DNA of 64,000 nt, from contig NC_092648.1 in the NCBI RefSeq assembly GCF_032118995.1, positions 22,906,450 to 22,970,449 of the forward strand, read 5' to 3'. Under the pieces are notes generated by a model, which was given only the letters and a program-made list of their open reading frames with translations, was not told the origin of the DNA and did not search any database. Below are positions 51,955 to 63,500 of the stretch, in pieces (the first letter of the stretch is position 1; the number at the start of each line of letters is the position of its first letter). Both the position numbers and the translations under genes were made by a program. This DNA comes from Asterias amurensis (taxonomy: Eukaryota; Echinodermata; Asteroidea; Forcipulatida; Asteriidae).

Positions 51955-52409
51955 GATTCATTCATCATTTCTTAAGAGGAAACCAACTTCCTTATGAATA
52001 ATGTGGACCCTCAGATCAACATCCGAGTACGTGTGTTTGCAAGATTATTTAAGAGAGATACTAGAACATGTGTTTGAAAGGAGTACTGAATTAATGTATT
52101 GCAAGTGTAACTGTTGAAACTGGCCTATAAAATGTTCTTGGAATAGATCACTAGTTTTTGTGAGGAACAGTACACAGGTACAATATGTAGACTGCTTAGG
52201 CAGAGAAGTCTCTCAGATGTATCTACAAATATATAGTCACTTAAACCGTTCCACGTTTCTGACCCTATCCCATGTCCAGGCCAAATCCTCCACAATCCAT
52301 AGTATAGTTTTAATTGAATTTGATGGAGAACAAATGGGTGCTTGTCATCGTACAGTGAAGTATATATTTTTTACAGATTTTTGGACGAACAGGATGACTG
52401 CAGGAGTTT

Positions 52410-52999
52410 AATAAAGAGAGGATGCTCTAGTTGATGCATCAGAGGTTTACTTTTACCCCTGTCAGCCATTAACAGTGTTCTGAAGAAGAAAAAAATGTCA
52501 TAATAATGAAGGTGCAATACTGATGTCAAGTCAAGACAAGCTGGAAAAGTGAAAGAAGAGCTGGGAATTTTGTACATGTTTGTCAAAACAGTGTCAGATA
52601 CTTTAAAGGCAGTGGACACTGTTGGTAATTACTCAAAATAATTATTAGCATAAACCTTACTTGGTAACATGAAATGGGCAGTGGTTGATAGTATAAAACA
52701 TTGTGAGAAACTGCTCCCTCTGAAGTGACGTAGTTTTTGAGAAAGAAGTAATTTCCCATGAATTTGATTTCAAGTCCTCAGCATTAGATTTTGAGGTCTC
52801 GAAATCAAGCATCTGAAAGCATACAACTTCGTGTGACGGGTGTTTTTTCTTTCAATATTATCTCGCAACTTCGATGACCAATTGATCTCAAGTTTTCACA
52901 TGTTTGTTGTTTTATGCATATGTTGAGAAGACTGGTCTTTGACAATAACCCAAGGTGTCCGGTGTCTTTAATGTTGGTCTGATAAATACATGAAATAAA
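52410..52999 (+). terminator. candidate ARHGAP11A polyadenylation signals
   Basis: AATAAA occurs at 52410-52415, 456 bases after the stop, and again at 52994-52999 just after a MITE copy. Which one is used cannot be told from sequence. Confidence 0.4.
52605..52969. mobile_element. MITE family 1, copy 3, in the ARHGAP11A 3' flank
   Basis: Ends AAAGGCAGTGGACACTGTTG and GGTGTCCGGTGTCTTT, 365 bases. The body is colinear with copy 1. It lies between two candidate polyadenylation signals and so may be part of the 3' UTR. Confidence 0.88.
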
Positions 53000-54254
53000 A
53001 CAGAATGTGTGCTTTATCTCTGGGTAGACTTTAAGGTTTCTTCATATTTTTGGGGGAAGAGTTTATTTTGAATTGTATTTTGACTAAGAAAGAAGTTGAG
53101 AGTAAAGTAAGAAAAAGTCAGAAGAAAATATTCTGTTAATTAAAACATTTACCATGAAGATTAACATAGGATAGGTTCAATATGTTTTAAACAATGCAAT
53201 TTTGATTCTGTTTTATATATTGGCAGTATTGGAGTTGTGTATTAAAATACACATGAATATGAAAAATGCTCAAAACACATCCTTTTTCTCAAAGAATGTA
53301 TTTACATGTATATATCTTTTCAGAATTATACTAATTTTCTAAGGTTTTCTTTTGTTTTCTGTGATTGTGTGAATGTCAACTAACCTTTATTTTGATAAAT
53401 TATTTAGTGTGATTGTCCCTATAGGCATTAATGAGTGTTTGTATGTAAAGGCTATCTATCTTCAGCAATGTAAAGAAGATGGTGTTATTTCTGGTTATTG
53501 TGTGAGCCTTGAGTATCTGTGATTAAGAAACTAGAATAATCTAAAGGCTGAAATTGAATTTTGTGAATACATGTACAGAGAAAGCTTCCTTATGACCTCG
53601 TATGTGAGACATACAGATCATAAACACTCGATACTTACTTGTATCTCCATAAGTGATAAATACAGTGAATTGTTTATGAATTCAAGATAATTTTAGGTTG
53701 AACGATGAAAAATTTACTGTAGCGGGACAACCACAGTGGTACTCTGTAAAGGGAATAGTATGTAATGAATGTTCACATAACACCGATTTAGAAATCTACC
53801 ATGTATACAATGTAGTAAAATAATCTATATTACTCCTCTATTATTGTATTGATTTCTTGTTCAAGGGTTGGGTGTTTTTTGTTCAATCTTGATATAGAGT
53901 GACACAAACATATTGAAATCAGTCTGTATTACAATTTACATTACAGTTATATTACTTTATTTCCAACTTATCACATTAATGAGGACTTAGGAGTACACAA
54001 TCCATGGTTCTAAGGCGGTCAACAAAAATAATTAACATAAATTTTACACTTGGTGCATGGCATACATATATGTAGTTAAAGGAAAGACCAGCATTGGAAA
54101 TTGTCAGATTAAACTGCTACATTGAAAGCTCACCGATTAGTCAACGCATATTTCTGGAATCAGTTCATTGAAATTGAATTAATTTGTAAAATTAATCAGT
54201 TACAGTTAAGTTGGGCAAACATCTTGTTCACACTTGGATTGGAATGATTGTACC

Positions 54255-54392
54255 ATGTTGGATTATGGTTACCAGCATAAATCCCATGTCACATGTACAG
54301 TCTGTGACTGGTATCCTGCTAATTTTTTCTTAGCAGAAAATTGTCAAACAATTTCTTCTGCTTTTAAAGCAGCTCTTATGAATTTGGGCCCA
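54255..54392. mobile_element. fragment of the 'gggcccaatttcatagagctgctt' family
   Basis: Contains ggttaccagcataaatcccat, gtctgtgactggtatcctgc and ends aagcagctcttatgaatttg, ggccc. Confidence 0.6.
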
Positions 54393-56687
54393 GTATTGTA
54401 ATATGCCAGAGGACTCAATAGGCCTTCAGAAACCGCTTTGGCATAGGCTCTGTCAATTAGTATGAAAACAGGACAGAGCCGGAGCTGAAACCCAAGCAGC
54501 AGTCTTAAGAAGGCTCGTACAATACTTGATAAGTCGCAAGGTTAACAAAACATACAGCCATTGCTTATGCTGACTCAACACCTTCATTATGGAGGTACTG
54601 ATCCAAAACTACACATCAGAGTAGACACAGAAACAACAAATGACCGACATAAAATGACAAATAACATTTACACGAGGAACCATTATTTAATCATTTAAAC
54701 AATTTGGTCTCATTGTCGATGAAGGGTATAGCCTAACCACTTGATTGTTGAGGGAAAGTGCTTATAATTCTTGCAAATGATTAAAGGTAAACGTCAAACC
54801 TAACCGGAATCTTTTGATATCCCCATAAAAAAAAATTCATCTAGAATATTGTGGACACGAACAGAATTTCATGTGTGAAAATAAACAACTTCACTATTAC
54901 TGTATCAAATGGAAATATTTCTGAGTTAACTTCCTTACTATTGTACATGCAATTAACATACAAGGTAAAAATTATCCATCGTTTGATTGAACTGTGATCA
55001 ATTACACTAGCAATAATGTATTTGTCTTTTATATAATACATGTACATGTGTATTACACACTACACTTCCTAGATTAGATTATGAACTTGTTTAGGTCTTA
55101 CAATATAGAGTTATACATATTTACACTGGGTTTAACAAAGTACTAATGGCAGAAATACAATCATGGCTTCAATCTAATACTGAAATAACAGTATTCTAAT
55201 TGTGTTTTTGTTTTTGTTTTGTTTTGTGGGGGTCTGAATTACTAACTTTGAAATTGTTGTATGGGGGGGGGGGGTTGAATCTTGCTAACCATACACATAT
55301 CTATCAACTAAAGAGCTACAAACAGCCCTTGGGAGAATCCCAAAGCTTCTTAACGACCCCAACCCAATATCAAAGTCCACCAGCATGTTTTGTTTAATAC
55401 TGTTGGACTGCTCAGAATTCTCTTGGAGTGATCTCAGCTAATCAGTTCAGTGTTGAAAAGCTTTTACATGAAGTGTATGGACGAGCGAAAAAAGCTGACT
55501 GAAAGATGATACGACAAGCTTGCTGGCCAAACACTGAAATAAGGGCACACCATGCTAACCATAGCTGGAATGCAGCCCAGTTCAGTCATTGGATGGAACT
55601 GGTTAACTACAGCCACAGTGGGGTCATTGGCCATCCCATGTTATTTAGGCAAAGTATGCAACCAGAATCCAGTTTCTTTAACTAAAAGTCATTTTGGTAA
55701 TTATACAATTGTAGTTACTATGGGTGCAAAAGTTATGGCACATTTGCACCCCAACCTCAATTGTCAACTATTGCTTTGAGTAGCTCACAGAGAAAAACTC
55801 TACTTATGTCAAACGGTAGGAGATGTATTTCATTATGATTTTCTGAAGGAATTCTAACAAAAATGTAATACAAAGTTGATCACTAAACATTAAACCGACG
55901 TCCGATACAAATTTCTTTAAAAACACTATGGCATTACATGTACATGGGAAGCTGCAAATGAAACTAGTGACATGTACATGTGTTACATTAGTCTTTGTGC
56001 ATGACATTTTTAGCGTTTCCCCCCCCCCCCCACCCCCACCGATTGGTCATAGATTTGGCTCTGTCAACAGAGGGCGCACTATACACATGATTGAACTTGT
56101 GTTCATCAGCGCGCTGTACAGTGTATTTGTATAGACGATGTGACCTGTGACATCACATGTTTACAAAAGAGCCACAGACCCTCGACTTCCTGCAGGCATG
56201 ATTTGTACACAGCTCAATGGAAGAAGACATAAAATCTTATATTTTATGGAGATTGCAGTCTAATTCTTATCAACTTTCGATATGATGTAAGGGGGCACAT
56301 CTCAAAACTTGACCAGCTTTTACTTTCATAACTCTTGGTTTTATGTGGAAAGTATGACACAAAATGTCAACTTTCTCATAGAACCAGTGTAGTATCTTGA
56401 CTGCCAGAATACTCAAAGAATGTACAAGGTCACACTTATTGTAAACAAGGTTCACATGGTCTATTGATGTTCAATATTCGCTAGGTAGCAAAGGAAAAAC
56501 GCCAAGGACGTCTTGCACCAAGACTAGGGTTACATAAATTTTGTATGACTTATAATTCAATTATTCAATTTAGATATTGCCCATGTAAGAAAAACCAATA
56601 AAAACTAAATACAAATTCATCATGATTTTTATGGTAGACAGTTCTCATTCAATTTCAAGAAATTCAAATGTACCTACAAACTTATTG

Positions 56688-56860
56688 ATCCAATTTAACA
56701 GAGCTGCTTGAGAACAACAAATAGCTTAGCAGAACAAAATTATGCTTAGCAGAATAAGGTTACCAGCCAAACTACCCCATCACACGGACAATTTGTGACT
56801 GGTATTTTGATCATTCCAACTTAGCAGAACATTGTGAAGCAATTATAAATTTGGCCCTGG
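56688..56860. mobile_element. MITE of the 'gggcccaatttcatagagctgctt' family
   Basis: Left end gatccaatttaacagagctg, right end attataaatttggccctgg. The middle holds ttaccagccaaactacccca and tttgtgactggtattttgat, as in the fragments at 1870 and 54255. Confidence 0.65.
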
Positions 56861-57225
56861 TTAGAGAAACATGTAATGCTTTTGATGGTATCATTTAGAG
56901 TGTTCAAAAATATAGAGTTCACTGGATTTGTTTAACGTAGTATCCTAACCAGGCTTTGAATTTCAATGACGTTAGTTTTCGGGTAGCTTTGCCTTTATAA
57001 CAAGGGCAATGAAGTTTTAAAGTGATATTAATTTTCCTTAAAACCTGTCAGTACAAACTCATTTTGACAAATAATCTTTCGAAAACACAACCAATCTGTC
57101 GAAACAAGCTTACACAACAGCCCGAGACAGATCATGAACAGTCTTTGTGAAGGTAAAAATAACAAAACAAAGACAAATTGAAGTTGTATTTTATGAGAAT
57201 GTATTTGGTTGGTGGTTATCAGAAT

Positions 57226-57231
57226 TTTATT
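57226..57231 (-). terminator. candidate AP2S1 polyadenylation signal
   Basis: AATAAA on the minus strand (TTTATT on the plus strand) lies about 150 bases past the AP2S1 stop, the first good hexamer. Confidence 0.45.
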
Positions 57232-57378
57232 AGTTAACTGCTTTCCTTTTTTCGAAAAGAGAGCACTTAAGAAAATAGACTTCTGTTTTTATGAACTTTG
57301 AGAAAAGAGCAAAAGAAGACTACTTTAACTACTCATATTTACTCCAATTCTCATACGATATTATCCCCTCCCCTCCCT

Positions 57379-57540
57379 TCAGTCTAATTGTGACAGATTC
57401 GTTAATTGTTTCAGGACCTTTGTTTGACTTGTTTCTCGTATCTCACCAGCCAGGAACATTTCATCGACCACCGAGTAGACCTTGTAGAAGTTGAAGACCA
57501 AGTCCAGTTCACAAACATTGTGGAAATATTCATTAAGTAC
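57379..57540 (-). CDS. AP2S1: AP2S1 exon 4 and stop
   Basis: After accaccag on the minus strand it encodes [53 protein letters not shown], then TGA at 57381-57379. Confidence 0.97.
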   Translation of the reverse strand, partial: VLNEYFHNVCELDLVFNFYKVYSVVDEMFLAGEIRETSQTKVLKQLTNLSQLD

Positions 57541-60134
57541 CTGGTGGTTGATAAATACAGGAGGAATAAAGAATATTAGTGTCAAGGCTGAGGCTAGGGC
57601 TATGGCTGTTTAACACCTACTATGCTTCAACACTTGTTCATGTCATGATCAAGCTGAAGCTGCTAATTCATAAACTGCCTTGATGTTATGTATACAATAC
57701 TCCAAGAAAACATTATCAAGTCCACAAGGACACATTACAAAACATTTCTTTGGGGTATTTTGGAGCACGGTAAAGAGTGGTCTCCAAAGTAATTGTTGGG
57801 CAAAAAAAAGCATTCGCTTCCCAAGAAAAACATTTGCTTGTGTGGATTTTGATTACTTTTGATCATCACAGATATGAAACTGCAAAAAACGACCTTGTAG
57901 CACTGAGCCTCAATAATATTAGGCTGTATAAACTTTTCCCGTATCATTAGAAATAAGAGTATTAAGTGGCTGTTTAGTATTACGACTGTACTTGACTCAC
58001 CTCTACAAAGTTGTGTATTGCTTCTAGATATGATAAATTGTTATCACCTACATCAACGCATATGCAGAAGTAGAGACCAGCATACCTTCTGTAAACTATC
58101 TTAAAATTACGAAACTGAAAGAAAGCAAAAAAACAGAAACAATTGTGTATAATGATTAATAACTCAACTGACATACCATGCAATTATCTCTCACTGCAGC
58201 CACCCAAAAACTAAAAAGACAGCCACAGAGCAAAGCCCACATTATATTACAAATTGTTAAAGGCATGCACTTAAAGCACATTTGTAATATTGGTAATTGT
58301 CAAAGACCAGAATCCATCCACACTTGATGTGACCCAAGATATACATGAAATGACAAACCTGTGAAAGTATAAGCTCAATCGATCGACTGGTTCACAAGAA
58401 AAAGTGGGGAAAAGCTAAAATGTTCTCACCGTTTTTTAAACATTGAGTTTTTGACACTTGCAAGATCAAAACTAATTGTTTGTTTTACTTATTGTTTAAC
58501 TTATTTCTCAAAAATACTTCAAAGGGAGTTTCCCACCACAACCATCTTTATACGTTTACAATAATTTGTGCAAATCTGTGAACATTTATAGTTTTACTCT
58601 TACCAATGTTAAGCGCACCCTTTAGCAAGAAATAAATTTGTGTTTCATGTAACAATTATGTACAATTGATTTGTGGGACTTCGGCACTCTGTAAGGAATT
58701 CCTTACAGAGTGCCTTGGGAGTCTGGGTTTAAATCCCAACAAATATGATGTTCTCTTTTTCCAGGAGAGGCTGAAAAATACTAGTTGTGATAATGGTAAC
58801 CCTCAATCCTCTTTACGGTGCGGCTGTTGGGAGGATGTCCAATTGACTTGGGGGACTTCCTATTCCTTTCAGAATGCATCGGGAGTCTGGGCTTATTCCA
58901 ACAAAAATGATGTTTTCTTTCTCCAGCAGAGGCTACCTAAAGTTAAACTAGTTGCGATAATGGTAATCTTCCATTCTCCCAGCTGTCTGTAAGATGGAGG
59001 GCTACCATTATCGCAACTAATAAAAACTGACTCATCAATCAGTGCATGAAAAACTTACTTCTACAAAATTGGTATGTTTAGCATCTCTGACTGTGACCAG
59101 TGCGTGGACTTCCTCAATTAACTTCTGTTTCTCATCGTCATCAAATGACATGTACCACTTCGCAAGCCTCGTCTTGCCGGCACGATTCTGGATCAAGATG
59201 AATCGAATCTGAAAGAAAAATTAAATGTACTACACTAGTTGAATATTACGATAGTATTATTGTTATTATTTTAATATTTCAGTTAATGAAAACAAGAATA
59301 CCTCATACTCAGTTACAGATAAACTTATTAATCACTCTAACCATATAAGCAAGCCTGAGGAAACATGTAAGGTGAGATGTAAACATTGGCGCTTGTTTTG
59401 TAACTTGTTATGTTAATTAGTTGCGATAACGCTACCCTCCTCCTGACGGCGGGAGAAGGGTTAGGTTATCACAACTTTATGTTAATTTGACTATTTCACT
59501 ATTTCTTATAATTTATAGTGTTCTGTGTTCGTTTTCAAGCACTCTCCAATCCGAGAACACAGAACCGACGCCTTCATGTCCCATCTTATGGGTGTGGGGG
59601 GGGGGGGGGGTTAACACAAACAACACAGAATTTCCTGCCACACCACTGGCAGGCCACACTTTATTCTGGCATCGAATTCTGTCACCTCCTCCTCATCTGA
59701 TTCTAACCTTCATGAATGATTCATTCTTCCATTCCCAACTTTTTGATTATTTAGATTTATCAAAAAGTAAGGCATTTCAGTCTAAACAACTTGGTGTGGA
59801 GTGATATAGAACTCTAGGAGAAGAAGAAATTGAAGGATTTGGGCAACACTCTAGCCAAACTGCCCACCCTAGTTAGTCATTGATTTGTATTGAAGATTCC
59901 ACAGACAGGACATTTTTCACCAAGCAAACACACCCATTCATTAACGTTAGTCCAATGTAAATCACAGATTCACAAACGAACTAGAATTCTATTATACCGT
60001 TTTATCCCACAAAGAAAACACCCAAACAATCAGAAATCACACAAGAAAAACCTTAATCAAATGGCATACTAGTATAACGATTTATTTTAATAATAAGATG
60101 GAGTAAAAGTGGAATTAAAAGGTTATTTTACCAT
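57379..60134 (-). CDS. AP2S1: AP-2 complex subunit sigma (complete)
   Basis: Minus-strand exons in coding order: 60134-60132 (ATG only), 59208-59059, 58114-58001 and 57540-57379. Together they encode 142 residues, the exact length of human AP2S1. The sequence is almost identical to the vertebrate protein: [20 protein letters not shown], then [50 protein letters not shown] and [20 protein letters not shown]. Only the last few residues (NLSQLD) diverge clearly. The sigma2 subunit is the small core chain of the AP-2 clathrin adaptor and forms part of the dileucine-cargo binding site at the plasma membrane. R10 and R15 are both present. It lies head to head with POLR1C. Confidence 0.97.
58001..58114 (-). 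CDS. AP2S1: AP2S1 exon 3
   Basis: 38 codons between ctttcag and GTAGAG|gtgagt on the minus strand: [38 protein letters not shown]. Confidence 0.97.
58259..58623. mobile_element. diverged family 1-related MITE in AP2S1 intron 2
   Basis: Starts AAAGGCATGCACTTAAAGCAC with tattggtaattgtcaaaga, and ends accaatgttaagcgcaccct, tt. Length about 365 bases, like family 1, but the body is mostly different. It lies between AP2S1 exons 2 and 3. Confidence 0.55.
58683..58714. repeat. perfect 32-bp palindrome
   Basis: GGCACTCTGTAAGGAA and its exact reverse complement with no spacer, centred on GAATTC. In AP2S1 intron 2 (minus-strand numbering). Confidence 0.95.
58708..58970. repeat. direct duplication next to the palindrome
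   Basis: gagtgccttgggagtctggg, aacaaatatgatgttctctt, tccaggagaggct (58708-58770) recurs as gaatgcatcgggagtctggg, aacaaaaatgatgttttctt, tccagcagaggct (58872-58934). Each is followed by an agttgYgataatggtaa motif. Confidence 0.75.
58949..59020. mobile_element. miniature hairpin element (TTAGTTGCGATAAY family), copy 1
   Basis: TAGTTGCGATAATGGTAATC and its near-complement gctaccattatcgcaactaa bound 72 bases that fold into a hairpin. Confidence 0.8.
59059..59208 (-). CDS. AP2S1: AP2S1 exon 2
   Basis: 50 codons between tttcag and GTAGAA|gtaagt on the minus strand: [20 protein letters not shown] to DAKHTNFVE. Phase 0 at both ends. Confidence 0.97.
59209..60131. other. AP2S1 intron 1
   Basis: Contains hairpin copy 2 and G15 at 59596-59610. 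Otherwise unique-looking, no other exon seen. Confidence 0.6.
59417..59477. mobile_element. miniature hairpin element, copy 2
   Basis: TTAGTTGCGATAACGCTACC and ggttaggttatcacaactt bound 61 bases, with a ccctcctcctgac/ggcgggagaaggg inner stem. In AP2S1 intron 1. Confidence 0.75.
60132..60134 (-). CDS. AP2S1: AP2S1 exon 1: start codon only
   Basis: On the minus strand the sequence reads tttacgATG|gtaaaa, so the start codon is followed at once by a donor. Exon 2 opens with codon 2 (Ile) in phase 0, so an ATG-only coding exon is required. The next ATG upstream of IRFIL is not available in exon 2. I recall the vertebrate gene having the same split. Confidence 0.75.
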
Positions 60135-60470
60135 CGTAAATTGTCAGATTCTCGCCGCTGTCCAAAGGCAATGGGTCACCTTAACTCTTTCCGCCCTCTA
60201 TACTGGGAGTATTCATTATTTCTGAAGGGGATAACTATGTGAAAATATTTTTTTATACATCAAAATATACTATAATATTAAAAAAATTATAAATAAAAAT
60301 TAATTTATGACAGCATTATTAAAAGAAAAAATAGCATTTAATTTTATGCTGTTTATCTGAAAAACTTTGGAAAACAGAACCCTGTTATAAACCCCCCCTT
60401 AGTATTTTGGAATATTCTTTGTTTAACCTTTTGGCTGTTGTGAATGTTTACTCCAATAAGTTAACATAAA
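60135..60470. promoter_or_regulatory. bidirectional promoter region between AP2S1 and POLR1C
   Basis: Only 336 bases separate the two divergent start codons, so both core promoters and 5' UTRs must fit here unless an untranslated exon lies elsewhere. The middle (about 60240-60360) is extremely AT-rich. The AP2S1 side is more GC-rich (tctcgccgctg, tttccgccctc). A CCAAT sits at 60452 on the POLR1C side. No CpG island is visible. Confidence 0.7.
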
Positions 60471-60530
60471 ATGGCAGCTCTTCACGAAACCCGCACACGT
60501 GTGCGACTGCGAGAACATGAAGTAGAAAAC
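60471..60530 (+). CDS. POLR1C: POLR1C exon 1
   Basis: 20 codons from ATG to GAAAAC|gtgggt, phase 0. Resembles the start of human RPAC1 (MAAS... then RVVLGEFGVRN). Confidence 0.85.
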
Positions 60531-63500
60531 GTGGGTATTATTTTTCCTGCTTAATAATTCATGAAAAGACTTGACAGTTGTTTTTTGAGGAGATATACGA
60601 TTAAGTGATTATAGTAATAAAGGATTTTAAGAGAGCTGTTACACTTGTTTACACGGTGGTGGTGATGATTTTGTTTTGTTTTGACTGGGTCAATTCTACC
60701 TCCATGGGGGCATGGGTCAACTCAAACTTAAAAAAGACAAACTGACAAGGAGGGGGGGGGGGGGGGTCATGGCATGCTGCCTGATTGTAAATGTACACCA
60801 AATGTTTTAACTCAAAGTAACATATTACCGCCATCAAATATTCAAAACACTTCACACTCACAGTTTCAGTTTAGTTGCGATAACGTAAACCGTAACCCTT
60901 CTCCCAACGGAACGAGGAGGGTCACGTTATCGCAACTAACTAACACTTCTTGTACTTTTTAAAAGTTTCTGGAAAGGTTTCGCCACCATTTTTTCATTCG
61001 ATATGAAATAAAATAATATCTAATTTACTTCAATGAGATATCCCTTTTTGTGAAAATGGGTGAAAAAGTGGTGGCGCCATATGAAAAGTTATCAAAGTTT
61101 CTTCTTAGCTTGCACAAAAACTAAATAAAATACAGTTTGTCAATTTTTTGTTCTCTTTACAATACCATACTAACCATATGGCCAATTTTTTGTTGTTTTG
61201 TTCTAAGTAAATTACTAAAAATCAATAAAAATGTATGATGAACTCCTGTTACGACTTACGTCCATGATACTCACTTTGATATTGTTTCTATTTTTAGCCC
61301 AACAGCTCAGATTTTCCTGGTAACTACGTTGGCTATGATGACAGTTGGAACCATGAAAAGTTTGTGGAGGTATTACATTTATGCAATTTAATGTTTTTAT
61401 CCATCCTGTTATATTGGCGCTTGCACTGTTGGATGTGGCTGAAATAAAATTAGAATAAATATCAATGAACAACTATAGCTATGATAACGGTGGACTGTCA
61501 GGAGGGTTGAGGGTTACGATTGTGGCAGCTATGCAACTATTTTATTTAAAACTTGCCAGTGCTGGTCCAAGTTGACCAGGATCTTAACATTGTCAAGCAT
61601 TGTTAAACAAGAAAAATTGAATCGGGCTGGATAGCTCAGTTGGTAGAGCATCGGCACGTTAATCCGGAGGTCGCTGGTTCAAAAAAACGGCTGAAGTAAA
61701 TTTGTCTTTGTTCGACCCTAAATGAGTGTTTTATTTTTTAAATAACACTGCTAGATATGTTTTGTATTACAAATTTCAGAGGAAAATAGTGAAGTTGTCT
61801 TTTGTTCTTTTTTGGGTTTTTTTCAGAATTTTCATATTGACATAGTGAGTCTGACAGAGACGGAGATTGAGTTTGACATGGTTGGCATCGACGCTGCTTT
61901 GGCTAATGCTTTCAGGAGAATACTTCTGGCTGAGGTAAATTAGAATATGATAGTTTGAGATTTTAAGGATTGATGATACAAAGTTAGTAATCAGGCGTGA
62001 CGCTTCATGGAGACAACAGAGGCACTTGCCCCCTAGCTCCACAAGTCCTAGCAGAAGGTTAAAATTTTTCCCCACCTTGCCCTTACAAGATTGAAAAGGC
62101 CTAAAGTTTAAAGCCATTGGACCCTTTCGATACAGAAAAAAAAAAAAAAGTTCACAGATTTACAAATAATTTACAGGGTTTACATAAGGTAATGGTGAAA
62201 GACTTCTCTTGAAATATTAGTCCATGAAATGCTTTACTTTTTGAGAAAACGGTAAAACAATATAAATTCTCGTTAACGAGAATTACGGATTTGTTATAAA
62301 CACATGTCATGACACGACGAAACGCGCGAAAACAGGAGTGGGTTTTCCCATTATTTTCTCCCGACTCCGATGTCCGATTGAGCCTAAATTTCCACAGGAT
62401 TGTTATTTTATATATAAGTTGTGATACACGAAGTGTGGGACTTGGACAATACTGTTTACCGAAAGTGTATAATGGCTTTAACCCTCACAGTTCCAAATCC
62501 TTCTTTTACATCCAATTGCCAAAGTGGAGGATTCAGGAGAACTGAGGCCAGTAGGTTCAACAACAGGTGGTTATCACAGGGTCAAACATTCATATCTTAT
62601 CCAAGTCCAAACAATTTGGGTTGGAGTGACATAGAAAATGAGAGTGTTTGAGGAATTAGGTCACACGCTAACCAAACTGCTTAGTCTGTAAGGACTAAGA
62701 TAATGGCACATAACATTTGTGGGTTCAAACATCAAATTAGACAATCAACAATCCAATGATTTTGTTGTCATCAACTTTTTTTTGCTTTTATGTTTTTATT
62801 TTGGGTGGTTGGGGGTTGGGGCTGGAGCTGAACCTTTTCAATTCTGCGCCTTGAACACCCAGCAGGGTGGATATGTGCGCATTACTAGTCTTATTATTAT
62901 TATTATTATTATTATTAAATTCTGTGGCAACAGCTAATAACAATCAAGTCCACGAAGCGATTTACCAACTTCTTTTCTTATTTTGATTTAACCAAAACAC
63001 AGGTGCCTTCCATGGCCATAGAGAAGGTGTTCATCTATAACAACACGTCCATTGTCCAAGATGAAATCTTGGCTCATAGGCTGGGCTTGATCCCCATCAA
63101 AGCAGACCCACGGATGTTTGAATATCGGCAAGAAGGTAAGCAAATAATAATATAATAATAATAATTTAGCCTTCGAGAAAGAATCTGCTAGGGTCGAAAC
63201 GTCAGGCCATTAATTGTTTTTTGCATTTATACCCACGGTCCATTTGGTTGGTAAGTTGTTTGCAACAGCTAATTTTATTTTCTCAATAATAATAATAATA
63301 AAAATAAAACACACTTATATAGCGCCGAATCCATTGCCAAAATGCTCCCAGGTGCTTTACAATAAAAAAGAAAGGAAAACTATAACATTTAACCCTAAAA
63401 TGAAAAATCATAAAAAGTTACCACAAGGTGCCCAGAAAGCTGGAGATAGTTTTGCTTACAAGTAACAAGCCACAAGGGAAACTGACTGGGTAAATAAAAT

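Larger units (their letters stand above)
51955..57378. other. intergenic DNA between convergent ARHGAP11A and AP2S1
   Basis: The 3' UTRs of both genes point into this 5.4-kb interval. It contains MITE family 1 copy 3, repeat fragments at 54255-54392 and 56688-56860, G12 at 55263-55274 and C13 at 56019-56031. Short ORFs inside show no family signature. Confidence 0.6.

Noticed and set aside
57680..57947. Coding exons in the AP2S1 intron near 57.7-57.9 kb
   Set aside because: Low-complexity ORFs on both strands with no family match. AP2S1 is already complete without them.
61624..61690. Functional tRNA-Asn gene
   Set aside because: The anticodon arm has an extra base, position 33 is not T, and there is no matching 3' acceptor strand.
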